A stretch of DNA of 64,000 nt, from NCBI GenBank assembly GCA_964035575.1, contig OZ037893.1:992001-1056000 (forward strand), in the 5' to 3' direction. Under the pieces are notes generated by a model. That model worked only from the letters and a program-made list of their open reading frames with translations. It searched no databases and was not told the DNA's origin. Positions 1 through 11,102 of the stretch are shown here, piece by piece (position 1 is the first letter of the stretch; each line of letters opens with the position of its first letter). Position numbers and translations under genes: made by a program. Source of the stretch: Rhynchopus sp. YZ270_cl-10. Its lineage: Eukaryota > Euglenozoa > Diplonemea > Diplonemida > Diplonemidae.

Positions 1-297
1 GTCAGTGTCTGCGTCACTAAAAGCCTTGTTAACCATCAACTTCACATTTTTTTTTTGTTTTTTTTTTAATTATCAGTTCGGCATGTCAGCATGGTATCAA
101 TGCTCCCGAGCTCTCCGCAACTGATACCAACCAAACGAAGAAGAAAATCCCCCCAAAAAAAAAAAAACACGCACATCAGGCTTGCTTTCATTGATGTATG
201 TTTAACCCTTTTCACCAAACCCGCTATGCGTGATATCCATTTTTCATCCTTTTCTTTTTACAAACACGGATTGTCTATGATCGCAGTATGAAATTTT

Positions 298-353
298 ACG
301 ATCGTCACGATCGCTTTTTTGGTACGATCGTAACGTACCGTACTACGATCGTA
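298..353. repeat. Cluster of acgatcgt palindromes
   Basis: Four copies of the core cgatcg lie within 56 bases, at about 298-305, 306-313, 323-332 and 344-353. The last two are the 10-base palindrome tacgatcgta. The spacing is irregular, so this is either a local hairpin-forming motif or a cluster of binding sites. No function can be assigned. Confidence 0.45.
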
Positions 354-2160
354 GGCAACTCGTGTTAAAATCTCAGATATGTTTTCTGGGTACCATTGGT
401 GCATTCAACTTCATATTTGCAGCTCGGATGAGGCTTATGTTCATCTTACAAATTTGTTTTGTTTCAAAGGTGGCTAAGCAGCGAGAGGCTGAGGGTCATC
501 TTTTCAACTTTTCTTTGTTTTTTTTATTAATGAAATGACCTCACAAAAAGACGGCAAAATGACCCCCTTATCCAAAAGGGAGCTGTTACCCTCTTATACG
601 AGGTCTAAAGTATGTGTGTCTCAAATTATTATTTACGTGCTGTTCGTCGCGTGGGGGATATGTCCTCCCCACCCTTTTTTTTTTTGCCAAAAAAAAAAGC
701 CACGAGAATTAAGAGGGGAAAACCAGCGGGGGGAAGATGAATGAATTTCCTTTTCTCTTTTTTTTTTTTTGTGTTTTTCGTATGGGGGGTTTTTTTTCCC
801 TCTACCTTTTTGCCCTTTTTTTTCTTTTCTTTTTTCCGCTCCTGGTGGTCTAAATCGCTCTTCAGAAGACATTCCTCGTCCATGGTTTTGCACTGTGTCT
901 AGGAACGGTCCTCTATAACCTGCTGTTTTGTTGGTCTGCAAATACGAAAAAAGGGAACACAATTTTGTGTGTGTTTTTTCCCCGCTTCTGTATATCATCC
1001 AACATTCAGCAAAGGGGACTCCTTGCTTGCAGTGTAGACGTGTCATCAAGAGACGAGGCTAAGAGTGAATATACACCACCAAGTAAATGAAAAAAGGGGA
1101 GAAAAAAATGGAGGGAAAAAAAAGTTGCCCAAAAGCAATACGAAAACAGACAAAAAACAATGTGTTCACTTCCCTTACTCCCGCAATACCTCGTTTTTCT
1201 CTGACGGCCTTTAAAAAGAAAAGGATTATTTGGCTTGGATCACCCCCACTGCTTGATGACGGTACAAAGTAAACAGTATAATTCCCCCATCCCTTTGTTT
1301 CCACTTTCGTTTTCCCATTGCATCCTGCTTTTCTCCCCATTTTTTTTTTCCTCTTTACGATTGGTTATATCACAGTTGAGGGTTGGATGCATGTTTTGGA
1401 ATTTGCACCAACTGTTCTTTTCTTTTTGTTTGAACGATATGTGTATGAGAGGTACATTCATCAAGTTATTTATATTTTTTTTGTCTGTCAGCTGTGTTGC
1501 ATAACCGTGGTATCCCTTGTAACAAGTTGTGCCATTTGTTATGTTAGTTACCTTAGCAACCAATAGGCACTGTTCACACTTCGCCATACCTCGCGTTTTC
1601 AGTGTCTTCTTCTCCCCCTTTTTCCCCCCTGAAATTCTACTTACCTCTGTTGAGTATGTCTTCGTTTGTCTAAATATGCGCACCGAAGCACATTTCACTT
1701 GAATTTAATTTCTTTAGTCTAGACCTTCTCTAGTCTACAGTGACAATGGGGGAAAGCGAGGGAGAGAAAGAAATAAAGAAGTTTTGTTCTCACCTCGCTC
1801 CCCTGATTCCCATTTTCCCAAAAATTGTTCTTTTGTTTTTTTGTGCGCTGTTTTATGGAATAAATGAAGGGTTGTCCACAACAACGGCAAAAAAAAGTGT
1901 GGTTTTCTTGTGAAAACAAAATTTGTGTATATTTGTGCGTAGACGTATTCTTTTGATGACTAATACAATAATAGGTTTAGACTCATCTGCATGACTCTCT
2001 CTCTCGCTCTCTCTTCCTCCCCCTTGAAAAAATGAAACACGCACAACTGCCCTTTTTATATCAAATGTAAACCTTGAAATATATGCTAGGCCCCGCCTGG
2101 TTGGGGTCTAGGCAATGTTCATGCAATTTGAATTTACCCCCCGGTGCACCTGTCATATAC

Positions 2161-2264
2161 GCGCTGCAGAGCCACTCCTCACCAAAACAGGTCGAGGTGT
2201 CGTGCGTTTCACCACAACCTGCCTCCCATGGGTTTTATCGTGTGATGCGTGTTAAGTTTCTATT
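2161..2264 (+). repeat. Dispersed repeat family F, copy 1
   Basis: About 100 bases, starting gcgctgcagagccactcctc and ending near ttaagtttctattt, recur with only a few differences at 47557-47658 in the same orientation. No open frame is conserved. The bases just before it (cggtgcacctgtcatatac) resemble part of family A, so this locus looks like a mosaic of two repeat families. Confidence 0.7.
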
Positions 2265-2708
2265 TTTCTCTACAATTAGTTTACGTACAATCCGTACGGT
2301 TCCCACATCCCCCCCCTATTTTCCCACCATGAAATAATCTTCCTAAATGCTATCTTCTCAGAAAATATGGGGGACAAAGAAAATTGTGCATTTTTCCATC
2401 TTGCTGGAGACATTGCTACAGATTTCAAAAAATCGCAATACAAAAGCCCCCCTCTCTCCGTTCCTCTTCTTTCCTTTCAACACACAGCTTACAACAGTGA
2501 AAACCACAAAGTACAGTACATGAAATTGGCGTTCAAATAATGTGCGGATTTTGAGATTTTTGGGGTAATTTGGCGACCCTTTTTTTTTTGCCATGCCTAA
2601 ATGACTGTACATTTCCATCTCACCCGCCGTTCACTTCCCCCTTTTTTTTTTGTCCCTTTTCTCCCACCACTACCACATCTTTACACCCCTCTCAGACCCC
2701 ATCCAATA

Positions 2709-4289
2709 ATGTTGCTGGGACAATGGAACACACGGAGACAAAAGGAGGTGACCCCTGCCCGCAAGGTGCCTTACAAAGAGCTGGACAACGATGTGGCACG
2801 GTGTACACAGGCTATTGCGGTGCAGGCTGGGCAGACGGAGTATCAGGCTAGGGGTGAGGCCTACAAAAGAAAGGCGATGATGGCCGCAGCGAAGAACGAC
2901 GTTGCGATGCATGAATCGTGCATCCGCAGTGCCCTCCACGACTATTCGCAGTCACTCTCCCAAGGTGATTCGGGGCAACTCTCTAAGGTAGAATGGTTTG
3001 TCCAGCGTGGTGTCCTCCACAAAGAGCTTGCGACCACCCTACCCCCTGGCCTCTTACGAAAGCACCACCTCACCGAGGCTCTCACAGACTTCTCCAACGC
3101 ACTTCACATTTCTCATAACACTGCCGACGTTTTGACCCTCCGTGGTGACGTCCGCTGCTCTCTCGGAGTATACGAAAGCGCTATAGACGACTATACCACG
3201 GCACTCCCATCCGCATCTCCTGAAGGCAAGATTAACGCTTTGAAAGGCAGATCTGATGCATGGCTTAGCGTGAAGGAGGTGCAAAACGCTTACAACGATA
3301 TGTCCCAAGCGATTCATGTATGCACAACGCAGGAGGCGATTGACCAGGATAGTTTATCAGAACTTTTGTATTTGCGGGCAAAAATTGCGAATACGATGAA
3401 CCGGAGAACACAGTGTCTACAAGATGTGGGCAAAGCGTTGGAGCTGCAACCGAACTTCCGTTCTGCTTTGGAGACCCGCGCTGTGTTGTGCTACTCCTTT
3501 GGGATGTACCAGGAGGCCAACAAAGATTTATGCGATGCCCTCAAACTCGGTGGAGAAGACTCCGAAGTTCTCTCCGAACTCTACCGGAAACTTAAATGCA
3601 CACAAACCGTCCACCTCCACATCAAATCTGGACGTGACCTCACCCTCCCTTCCGACACCCGCAGGAAGGACTGCTACGTAACCTACACCGTTCGCGGTGC
3701 CGGAGGAGGGGTCAAACCTGTTGTCGAAGGTCGCACCCTCTGCAGCATCACCCAAGCATGGGATGAGGTGGTTCACTTTGAAATACCTGGTCGAGGCTAC
3801 TGCATTGACCTCACCGTGCGCGATGAACACCCCCAAGCCGACACCCCCTTCCTTGGCCGCGCCTCAATCGATCTCTCTGTCGACCCTGAATCAGGTTCAC
3901 GCTGGCTTCCTCTACACAGTATCATGAGTAGGCGAGGAGACGTACGTCTCTTCAACGTCATGACCGGAGGCAAAGGCATGCTAAACGTTGAATGGCGGAT
4001 GCGACCCCGTTTGGAAGGCGAAACCCTTTCCTTTGGGTCCACCAGCGCTAATACAACAGGGCTTTTGACAGATGGAGACGAAATTTCAGAGGTATTCAAA
4101 CGGCAGGACACAACGAACAGAGGATGGCTGTCGCGGGCGGAGGTGAAGCAGATTTATATGAAGTTCGACACCTTCGGCCTGCCGACAGATGATGTAGATG
4201 TTATCCTCAACAAAACGAAAGATCCGCACGACGACAAAGTCTCCCTTGATGAGTTCACAGTGTTGATGCTCAAGATTGTTGCAAGGTAG
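2709..4289 (+). CDS. TPR, C2 and EF-hand domain protein
   Basis: A single-exon gene of 526 residues. An N-terminal array of helical repeats (about residues 25-315) has the tetratricopeptide pattern, with paired Ala/Gly/Tyr positions in segments such as ALTDFSNAL, AIDDYTTAL and CLQDVGKALELQPNF. A C2-like beta sandwich follows (about 318-450; starts VHLHIKSGRDL, with an FLGRASIDL strand). The C-terminal 65 residues hold two helix-loop-helix units of EF-hand type (FKRQDTTNRGWLS and a degenerate KTKDPHDDKVSLDEF). TPRs usually bind protein partners, while C2 and EF-hands bind lipid and Ca2+, so a Ca2+-responsive scaffold is a fair inference. I chose the ATG at 2709: the frame is open back to 2601, but that stretch translates a pyrimidine-rich leader into Pro/Phe/His runs. 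The domain combination is unusual and I cannot name an orthologue. Confidence 0.85.
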   Translation: MLLGQWNTRRQKEVTPARKVPYKELDNDVARCTQAIAVQAGQTEYQARGEAYKRKAMMAAAKNDVAMHESCIRSALHDYSQSLSQGDSGQLSKVEWFVQRGVLHKELATTLPPGLLRKHHLTEALTDFSNALHISHNTADVLTLRGDVRCSLGVYESAIDDYTTALPSASPEGKINALKGRSDAWLSVKEVQNAYNDMSQAIHVCTTQEAIDQDSLSELLYLRAKIANTMNRRTQCLQDVGKALELQPNFRSALETRAVLCYSFGMYQEANKDLCDALKLGGEDSEVLSELYRKLKCTQTVHLHIKSGRDLTLPSDTRRKDCYVTYTVRGAGGGVKPVVEGRTLCSITQAWDEVVHFEIPGRGYCIDLTVRDEHPQADTPFLGRASIDLSVDPESGSRWLPLHSIMSRRGDVRLFNVMTGGKGMLNVEWRMRPRLEGETLSFGSTSANTTGLLTDGDEISEVFKRQDTTNRGWLSRAEVKQIYMKFDTFGLPTDDVDVILNKTKDPHDDKVSLDEFTVLMLKIVAR

Positions 4290-4811
4290 GGGGTTCATTT
4301 TTTGCTCTATTTCAATCTTGCCACCTGATTTTTACCCCGCGTATAAGCGCGTAAAGGCGTCCGTATATGCCTGTCCAGACCTATACGGCCCTATACGCGC
4401 CTATACGCGGGTAAAAACCAGGTGGTCTTGAGAGCAAATGCTCTGCAAAAGCTAACTCTGACCGAAGATGTACCTAGGTAAGGTGTACCTCACTCCAAAA
4501 GCTCTTCGGGTGACATTTAAAGTGCTTTAGATATAATGGGAAATATCTAAGCAAGTTTTCATCGAATATCGTGCACCAGGGGTTGTTTTTTCGCCTCTCC
4601 ACCCCCTTTTCTTTCCATTTTCTGCTTCCGCAGGATAGGGACTACTAGATCCATTGATTTGATGACTTTTTATTGACCTTATACGGCTAACCCTACCTAG
4701 GTACCCCTGGGGTTCTTACAAACCCCTTCTATTTGCATTTTTTTCTCCTTCCCTCCTTCCCTCCTCCCTCCTCCCCATTCCATTTAGGCATCAATAAAAA
4801 AAAAGGAAAAA
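4290..4811. other. Spacer with an inverted repeat
   Basis: Intergenic. It carries a long imperfect hairpin at 4321-4425. The last 80 bases before the next start are pyrimidine-rich (ctcc repeats) followed by an A run, a leader composition also seen before other genes here. Confidence 0.6.
4321..4425. repeat. Imperfect inverted repeat with tatacg loop motifs
   Basis: The left arm 4321-4345 (ccacctgatttttaccccgc, then gtata) is almost the reverse complement of the right arm 4402-4425 (tatacgcgggtaaaaaccag, then gtgg). One base differs and one is extra. The 56-base loop contains three more cctatacg/cgtata units. It may be a small foldback element, or a cruciform or RNA terminator 30 bases downstream of the TPR gene. 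Confidence 0.6.
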
Positions 4812-6787
4812 ATGCGAAAAGGGTCCCCCGCTGCGCAGCAGGAGCCTGAAGGGGTAGATCCGCCACTGCCTCCTACCACACCACCCGCGGTTGAGACACA
4901 AGGGGGGTTCCGCCGACGCTGGCGGGCCCTGGGGGCGAATACGGGGAAGGAGGATGTGTTGGCAGGGCTGACTGTTGGGGTGATGGCGATACCACAGAGC
5001 ATGGCCTATGCGTTATTGGCAGGGTTGAGTCCTATCTATGGGCTGTACACCTCGTTGGTGCCTCCGTTTGTGTATGCGTTGTTGGGGGGAAGCAGACAGC
5101 TTCATGTTGGCCCGGTTTCTATGGTGTCTTTGATCACTGCAACAGCAATTCATGAGACAAAGGTGGAAACTGAAGTGGACAAAGCTGCGGTAGCGACGTT
5201 TGTAGCCATTTTGGCGGGGTTAATGCAGGTTTTTGTTGGTTTTGTGGGGTTAGGAGGTTTGGTAAACTTTGCTACACTCCCCATCATTTCTGGGTTCACC
5301 GCGGGGGCGTCTATTGTCGTGATTGTTACCCAAATCCAGCATATCTTTGGTATAACTGTTGCCTCGGGAGCCACCTCCTTCCATACTCTCTTCAACACCA
5401 TTGCCGCGTTGCAGCACGGTCTTAACATCTACTCCTTCGCGCTTGGTGTCTTCTTCCTCTTCTCTCTTTGGTTTATCAAACGCCAATCCCTCAGATACCC
5501 TAAGATAACTGCGTTGAAAGCTGCCGGGCCTCTGTTCGTTGTGGTGTTCGGAACGTTAGTAACAAAGCTGCTGAATCTGCAGAATCATGGGGTAAACATT
5601 ATTGGGCATGTTCCCAATGGGTTGCCAAAGGTGACAAATTGGTCTGGGGTGTTGGAGGTGGTGGATGGGGAGGTCTTTGCGGGGGTGAAGATGTTGGTGC
5701 CTTATGCGAGCGCTGTGGCGTTTATCAGCTTTATGGAGAGCATTGCGGTGGCGAAGACGTTGGCGGTACATCATGACTATGAATTAGACGCTGGAAAAGA
5801 GTTGAGTTCGTTGGGGTTCAGTCTTGTTGCGGGAAGCTTCTTCAATGCTTATGCTGCTGCAGGGGCGTTTAGTCGGTCCGCTGTGGCAAGCGGATCTGGC
5901 GCAAAGACGCAGGCTGCTGCGATTGTTGCTTCTATTGTTGTAGGGGTGACGCTGCTCTTCTTGACGCCGCTCTTCCATTACCTTCCCAAGGGAGTGTTGT
6001 CTGCGATTGTGGTGCACGCAGTGTGGGGGTTGATAAAGATCTCTGATTTGAAGCGGTTGATCGTTTTGTCGTATAGGGATGCAGCCTTATGGAGCATAGC
6101 GTTTGTGGGGACGTTGTTCTCGGTGACGGTGGGGCTGTTGCTGGCAGTGGCGTGTAGTGTGGCGTTGGTGGTGTGGGATACAAATCACCCAGTGGTGGAG
6201 AGGGTGGGGCAGTCCCTGCATGATGAGTTTGTGCCGTTGGGGTCGGGGGATGTGACCGTGGACCCAGCGTTTGTGTTGTTGGCGGTGAAGGGGACGTTGC
6301 ACGGTGCCTGCTCGAATGCCATCAAGCAAAGCATCGGTGCCATAGCCGCAGTGGAGAAGAAGAAGCGTTCCGCGGAAGGCCGCCCGCAGTACAGTGTGGT
6401 CGTCGATGTAAGTGGGGTGACCTCGCTCGATACGACAGTCATGGCGGCACTCCGGGACAGCATCAAAGGGCTTGCAGAGAACGCAACGAGGAGTACAATT
6501 GCGTATTGTGGGTTCCGTGCAGATCTGAAGCTGATGGTATGGAAATATGATTTTTTTTTGGCCATTTTGAAGGGTTTTTTTTGGCTTTGATTATGCGCTG
6601 CGGCCTGACCGTTTTCAGGCAAACATCAATAAAAAAACGCACCCACCCACTACAGCTCGAGGCCTCCCTCGACATTGACAGCGCAGAGAAGCGTGACAAC
6701 GACGACGGCCGCAAAGTCTCCGTCACCTTCCACTCCTCCATGGCTGAAGGTGTGCGTAGTCTCACCGAGCGCCACATGCAGGTCTAA
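4812..6787 (+). CDS. SLC26: SLC26/SulP family anion transporter
   Basis: Secondary-active anion (sulfate/bicarbonate-type) transporter of 618 residues. The membrane core (about residues 40-460) has the SulP signature GLTVGVMAIPQSMAYALLAG, then GLYTSLVPPFVYALLG, then FMESIAVAKTLA and the serine-rich AGAFSRSAVASGSGAKT, with about 12-14 hydrophobic helices. A cytoplasmic STAS domain follows (VVVDVSGVTSLDTTVMAALRD). There are two exons: 4812-6536 and 6656-6787. The 119-base intron (gtatgg...tacag) is phase 0. Without splicing the frame runs 18 codons into T-rich sequence and stops at 6590. With splicing it gains 43 charged residues (LEASLDIDSAEKRD...), which suits the end of a STAS domain. The substrate cannot be told from sequence. 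Confidence 0.9.
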
Positions 6788-7410
6788 CCAAGGGGTGGGG
6801 ATGACATCAACGCATCTGTCAGGTCCCATTACTCTTTGAAGCAGATGCTTGCGTCCACGAAGACGTTTTGCACATCTTCCATTCTATCAGCACATAAAAT
6901 GGTGGGTGGACGCTGGGGCAACAAAATGAAAATCTTCTATTTGGTGTAAGTGTTGAAACCTCGTCACCAATCTGACTTCAGTTCACACATACCCAATATA
7001 AAAGAAATTCCTGCCCGGATTTGTGAACAAACTAAGTGAACACCCGATTTTTTTAAAAAATGTGTACCGTCACATTTTTCAGGTCTCTCTTTTCCTTCTT
7101 GTTTTTAAACTAAGATCATCGTGTGGTGAGGGTATTCTGTGTTTCTCTGCGCAGTACGTTTTTATGGTAGTCACACAATCAAATACATTCGTCTTTTAGG
7201 GAGGCCATGGGAGGGGGATTTTGGTGGCAAAGTCGTTTTTTTTCTTTCTTCTGCACTTTCAACTTCTCTTTTCTTTTCCCTCTCGGAGTTAAAGGTTTTT
7301 TTTTGTAATTTCGATGAGTCATATTCATCACTTCAAGTGTTTTCTTTTATTTGGAAAGATCGATCGGAGGGGGGGTGGGTGGGGCGGGGAGGAGTAGTGA
7401 TAACTGTGTT

Positions 7411-7506
7411 GTGATAATTGCCCATCATAATACGTAGTGCACATCACAATATGGCGTATTGCATGTGATGGATGTGTATCATGCATCATGACGGGGAAAT
7501 TATCAC
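7411..7506. repeat. Short terminal inverted repeat (MITE-like)
   Basis: The segment starts gtgataattgccc and ends ggggaaattatcac, which are near reverse complements. The interior is also partly self-complementary (cataatacg against cgtattgcatg). At 96 bases it could be a miniature foldback element. No clear target duplication is seen. Confidence 0.4.
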
Positions 7507-8020
7507 ATTACAGCCACTAGTGGGGAGGGAGAGAGGTTCCTTCATGGGGGAAAGAGCGTGAGACCAACGCTCTTTGTTTTTTTTCTCTTCCTTTTTAGAT
7601 GTGTATGTGCAGAGAGAGAGGTACCCGAGTTTTGTTTTTTTATATTTCTCTCTTTTTTTCTTTTCTCAGGGGTTCCCGCAGGATTCGGGTTTTTTTTGTG
7701 TTAATCTACGGACACATGCAACAATGTCCTTTGTTCTCTCTAATTCCGGTACTCCTCCATAACAGATCTTGCTTCCACTTGAGTAGAAACTGTTCTTTGA
7801 GGTGCCGTCAGGACAAAATCTTGGTTTTGTGGTGCCCATTTGGTACCCCATTTTTTTTTTTGGGGAGGTTTTTGTTTCCCCCCTGTGGGAATCCCTGTTT
7901 TTCTTTTTTTTGCTAGTCTTTTCAGGGTTTCCGCGTTCTTCCGGTGTTTTCGAAGGGGGCGGACGAGTTTTTTTTCCCCCCCAAAAAAAATTTTTTACTA
8001 GTGCTTAACACAATACAGGT

Positions 8021-8240
8021 CGAGCCCGGCGCGCTTCGCGCGCCGGGTCGGGGGCCTCCGGCGGAGTTGTCTCGCCTCACGGTCTTTCGTGAGACACAAC
8101 AGGTGAGAAACTCACGTTACGAGATACTCGAAAACAAAGCGTGGCGGGTGGTGGTTGAATGAGTAATGGGTGGCGCAGGGTTCTGCAGGCGTTTTGGCCA
8201 AAACCCCGGTTTTTCAGGCAGGTAACCGGGTTTGCGGCTT
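8021..8240. repeat. Tandem series of perfect short hairpins
   Basis: At least six hairpins lie nearly head to tail. 8025-8047 is a 10-bp perfect stem (cccggcgcgc/gcgcgccggg) with loop ttc. Then come ctccg/cggag, ctcacg/cgtgag (about 8077-8094), gtgag-aaa-ctcac and cgag-ata-ctcg. 8191-8204 is the perfect palindrome gttttggccaaaac, which runs into aaaccccggttt pairing with accgggttt at 8225-8235. The GC content is well above the flanks. This is either a structured RNA or a palindromic mobile element. Confidence 0.65.
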
Positions 8241-8341
8241 GGGAAACGTACCAGCGAGCTGTGAGAACCATGCGTGGGGCACACACGGCACGAGTTGCGT
8301 TTGGTAACCACACGTTACGGTTAACGCGTGTATCGCATATA

Positions 8342-8540
8342 CATAGCGTTGTGTGTATCGTATACGAAGACCGTTGTGTGTAACGCATGTGAAGACCGTT
8401 GCGGTATCACAACCACACGAGCCAGCGAAGTGTCTCAGCGGCGCAGGTGTTGCGTACACGCGATGGCGTTAAACCCGACGCATGCTTTAGGTGCACACGA
8501 ACGGTATCGCTTATGCATAGCGTTGTGTGTATCGTATACG
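8342..8540 (+). repeat. 25-bp direct repeat pair, 174 bp apart
   Basis: The 25 bases starting catagcgttgtgtgtatcgt and ending atacg are identical at 8342-8366 and 8516-8540, and the similarity extends a few bases upstream (cgcatata/cgcttatg). A second pair, gccagcgaagtgt, lies near 8423 and 8585. So 8320-8600 looks like two diverged copies of a unit of about 170 bases. Confidence 0.6.
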
Positions 8541-8758
8541 TAGAGCGTTACCTGCAAACCATACACAGACCGGTTGACACACCAGCCAGCGAAGTGTTTT
8601 CAAGACCGTCAACTCAAATTCTGTTTGGTGATTTCAGTAGGGAGTGGGGTAGGTGGGGGACAGGGGATGCCAGGGGAATGATAGAGGGGGATACCATAAG
8701 TGCGGCCGCAGATCTGCGCGACGCCAAAGAGGGGAGGCCTTTATTTTTCTATACGGGG

Positions 8759-8922
8759 TGGGGTGCGTCCCCTGCGGGGCCGCACCCCACCTCGTCCACT
8801 TTACAATGTACCCCGGGCCCTCTCCCCACCCATTTTTCCCACTCCCCGGATGAACTTCGTCCGGACGAACTTCGTCCGGCAGTTTTTTTTTTTTTTTTTT
8901 TCTACCGGACGAACTTCGTCCG
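8759..8922. repeat. Nested hairpin and three 17-bp palindromes
   Basis: 8759-8789 is a nested hairpin: the 9-bp stem tggggtgcg/cgcacccca encloses cccc-tgc-gggg. Three copies of cgga(c/t)gaacttcgtccg follow at 8847-8863, 8862-8878 and 8906-8922. The second and third are identical, separated by a long T run, and each forms a stem with a 3-base loop. Such palindromes are typical of mobile hairpin elements or of transcription-terminating structures. Confidence 0.65.
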
Positions 8923-9182
8923 ATTTTTGGGTCGCGGAAACACTGAGTCTTTTTGTTTAAAATTGCTTTAGATATTGCACAGTCTCAAAAGCGACAAGAA
9001 ACTTAACAAGAAAAAAAATCATAAATTTTGCATATTTTCCCTTCCTCCTTCCCTCTGATGGTAGTTTAGGGAAAATGACATTCCCGAAGAACGCCATCAT
9101 ACTTCCTCGCAGATATGCAAAAGCTGCACTTTTATTGACATAACCCTCCACACTTTTATAGGATATCTGAAAAGCTAGCAAA

Positions 9183-10462
9183 ATGTCCGACGACGACCAG
9201 CAGGCGATTGTGTGCGACAATGGATCCGGCATGGTGAAGGCCGGATTCGCGGGTGACGACGCCCCGCGTTCCGTCTTCCCCTCGATTGTGGGACGCCCGA
9301 AGACAGCGGCGGCCATGATGGGAACCGCAAAGAAGGAGGCGTACATCGGTGACGACGCCCAGTCGAAGCGTGGTATCCTGCTCATCAAGTACCCGATTGA
9401 GCACGGAATCATCACCAACTGGGACGACATGGAGAAGATCTGGCACCACACCTTCTTCAACGAGCTCCGTGTGGCCCCTGAGGACCACCCCGTGCTTCTG
9501 ACTGAGGCACCGATGAACCCGAAGGCGAACAGAGAGAAGATGACCCAGATCATGTTCGAGACCTTCAACTCCCCTGCCATGTACGTTGGTATCCAGGCCG
9601 TGCTCTCCCTGTACTCCTCTGGACGTACCACCGGAATTGTGCTCGACTCTGGTGACGGTGTTACCCACACTGTGCCGATCTACGAGGGATACTCCCTTCC
9701 CCACGCCGTGCTCCGTATCGACATGGCTGTATGTAATATAATGTAATACAACAAAACACCAACACATTCCACAGGGAAGAGACATGACCGACTGGATGAT
9801 CAAGCTTCTGACCGAGCGTGGTAACAGCTTCGTGACCTCCGCTGAGCGCGAGATTGTGCGTGACGTGAAGGAGAAGCTCGCGTACGTCGCCCTGGTATGT
9901 CCTCTATCACACCACCTCGTAAGTCTGGTTACTTACGCAATCTGCTTTGTGTTTGTCTCTTTTACCGACAAACTAAATAAACAAAAACCCCACACAGGAC
10001 TTCGACGAGGAGATGTCCCTCGCCTCCTCCTCCTCCTCCCTGGAGAAGGACTACGAGCTCCCCGACGGTCAGGTGATCACTGTGGGATCTGAGCGTTTCC
10101 GTTGCCCTGAGGCCCTCTTCAAGCCCCAGTTCATCGGACTTGAGGCCAACGGCATCCACGAGACCGTGTACAACTCGATCATGAAGTGCGACATCGACGT
10201 GCGTAAAGACCTGTACGCCAACATTGTGCTGTCCGGAGGAACCACGATGTACGAGGGACTTGCCGACCGTCTGTCGAAGGAAGTGACCAACCTTGCGCCC
10301 AACAGCATGAAGATCAAGGTTGTTGCACCCCCGGAGAGGAAGTACTCCGTGTGGATCGGAGGATCGATCCTGTCGTCCCTGTCGACCTTCGCGTCGATGT
10401 GGGTCAAGAAGGAGGAGTACGACGAGAGCGGACCCGGAATTGTCCACAAGAAGTGCTTCTAG
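9183..10462 (+). CDS. ACT: Actin
   Basis: Conventional actin, 376 residues after splicing, the expected length. There are three exons: 9183-9728, 9775-9894 and 9998-10462. The introns are 46 and 103 bases, both phase 0, with gtatgt donors and acag acceptors. Diagnostic segments are [20 protein letters not shown] (phosphate loop 1), [38 protein letters not shown] (phosphate loop 2) and the C-terminal [17 protein letters not shown]. It forms filaments for motility, phagocytosis and cytokinesis. Codon use is strongly GC-ending, as in the cathepsin and polyubiquitin genes, which suggests high expression. Unspliced, each exon is followed within a few codons by a stop, which confirms the introns. 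Confidence 0.98.
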
Positions 10463-11102
10463 AAGAAGAAAAAACCCCCTTTTTTTCTCGTGAAAGCAGG
10501 GTATCTCCTTCACGAGAAAAAGAGAGAGAAGAAAAAAAAAAAAAAAAAAACCTCGTATGGGCTTTATCTGCCTATTCCAAACAATTTGCCGTTTTCCCTT
10601 TTTCAACACTTAGTTGGAATTTTTTTGTTTTTACCTCGTGGGTGAAAAAGTACATTTTTTTTTGAAAACGTAGTAGGTTTTTGTACAGAGCTTCCTTGTA
10701 TGCTCTGTTCTGCCATATTTTTTTTTGCTTCGTTTTTCAATTTTTGATGGGAAAAAGAAAAAGACCAAAAAAATGAGATCCCCCCCAGCCTTCCCCCCCC
10801 CATTCCCACTGATATCAAACAGAAATGAATTTATATGAGAAAAACGAGGAAATTAAACTGTTTTTGATGTCAAAAAAGTGTCTTTTGCTTAACAAATTAT
10901 GCCAAAATTGCCTGCATATATTCTATACCATAAGCAAGGACCAGAGAGAGAAAAAAAAAGAGAAAAACACAAAAACAAACCATACGTTCCGACAAAAAAA
11001 ACAACAAACAACAGAAAAAAAAAAGAAGCCCGAGAGAGGGGAGGGGGGGAAAAAAACCTCCCCCGGAATTTTTGTATTTCTCAAAAAAAGTGAACATCGT
11101 CT

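Larger units (their letters stand above)
1..2708. other. Spacer without a recognisable gene
   Basis: AT-rich spacer with many T and A runs. Short open frames occur on both strands, but all are low complexity and none resembles a protein family. It holds a cluster of acgatcgt palindromes at 298-353, a dispersed hairpin-like motif near 466-505 and a copy of dispersed repeat family F at 2161-2264. The last 100 bases before the next gene are pyrimidine-rich and look like a 5' leader. Confidence 0.6.
6788..9182. other. Spacer with hairpin-rich block
   Basis: 2.4 kb without a convincing gene. 6788-8000 is T-rich with a small inverted repeat at 7411-7506. 8021-8640 and 8759-8922 are GC-richer and dense in short perfect palindromes. 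9000-9182 is the presumed actin promoter and leader. I see no canonical TATA box that I would defend. Confidence 0.6.

Noticed and set aside
2601-2708. N-terminal extension of the TPR protein
   Set aside because: The frame is open, but it translates a C/T-rich leader into Pro/Phe/His runs. The ATG at 2709 starts ordinary protein sequence.
9156-10609. Minus-strand frames of up to 237 codons opposite actin
   Set aside because: Antisense of strongly GC-ending codons. Actin on the plus strand explains the region fully.
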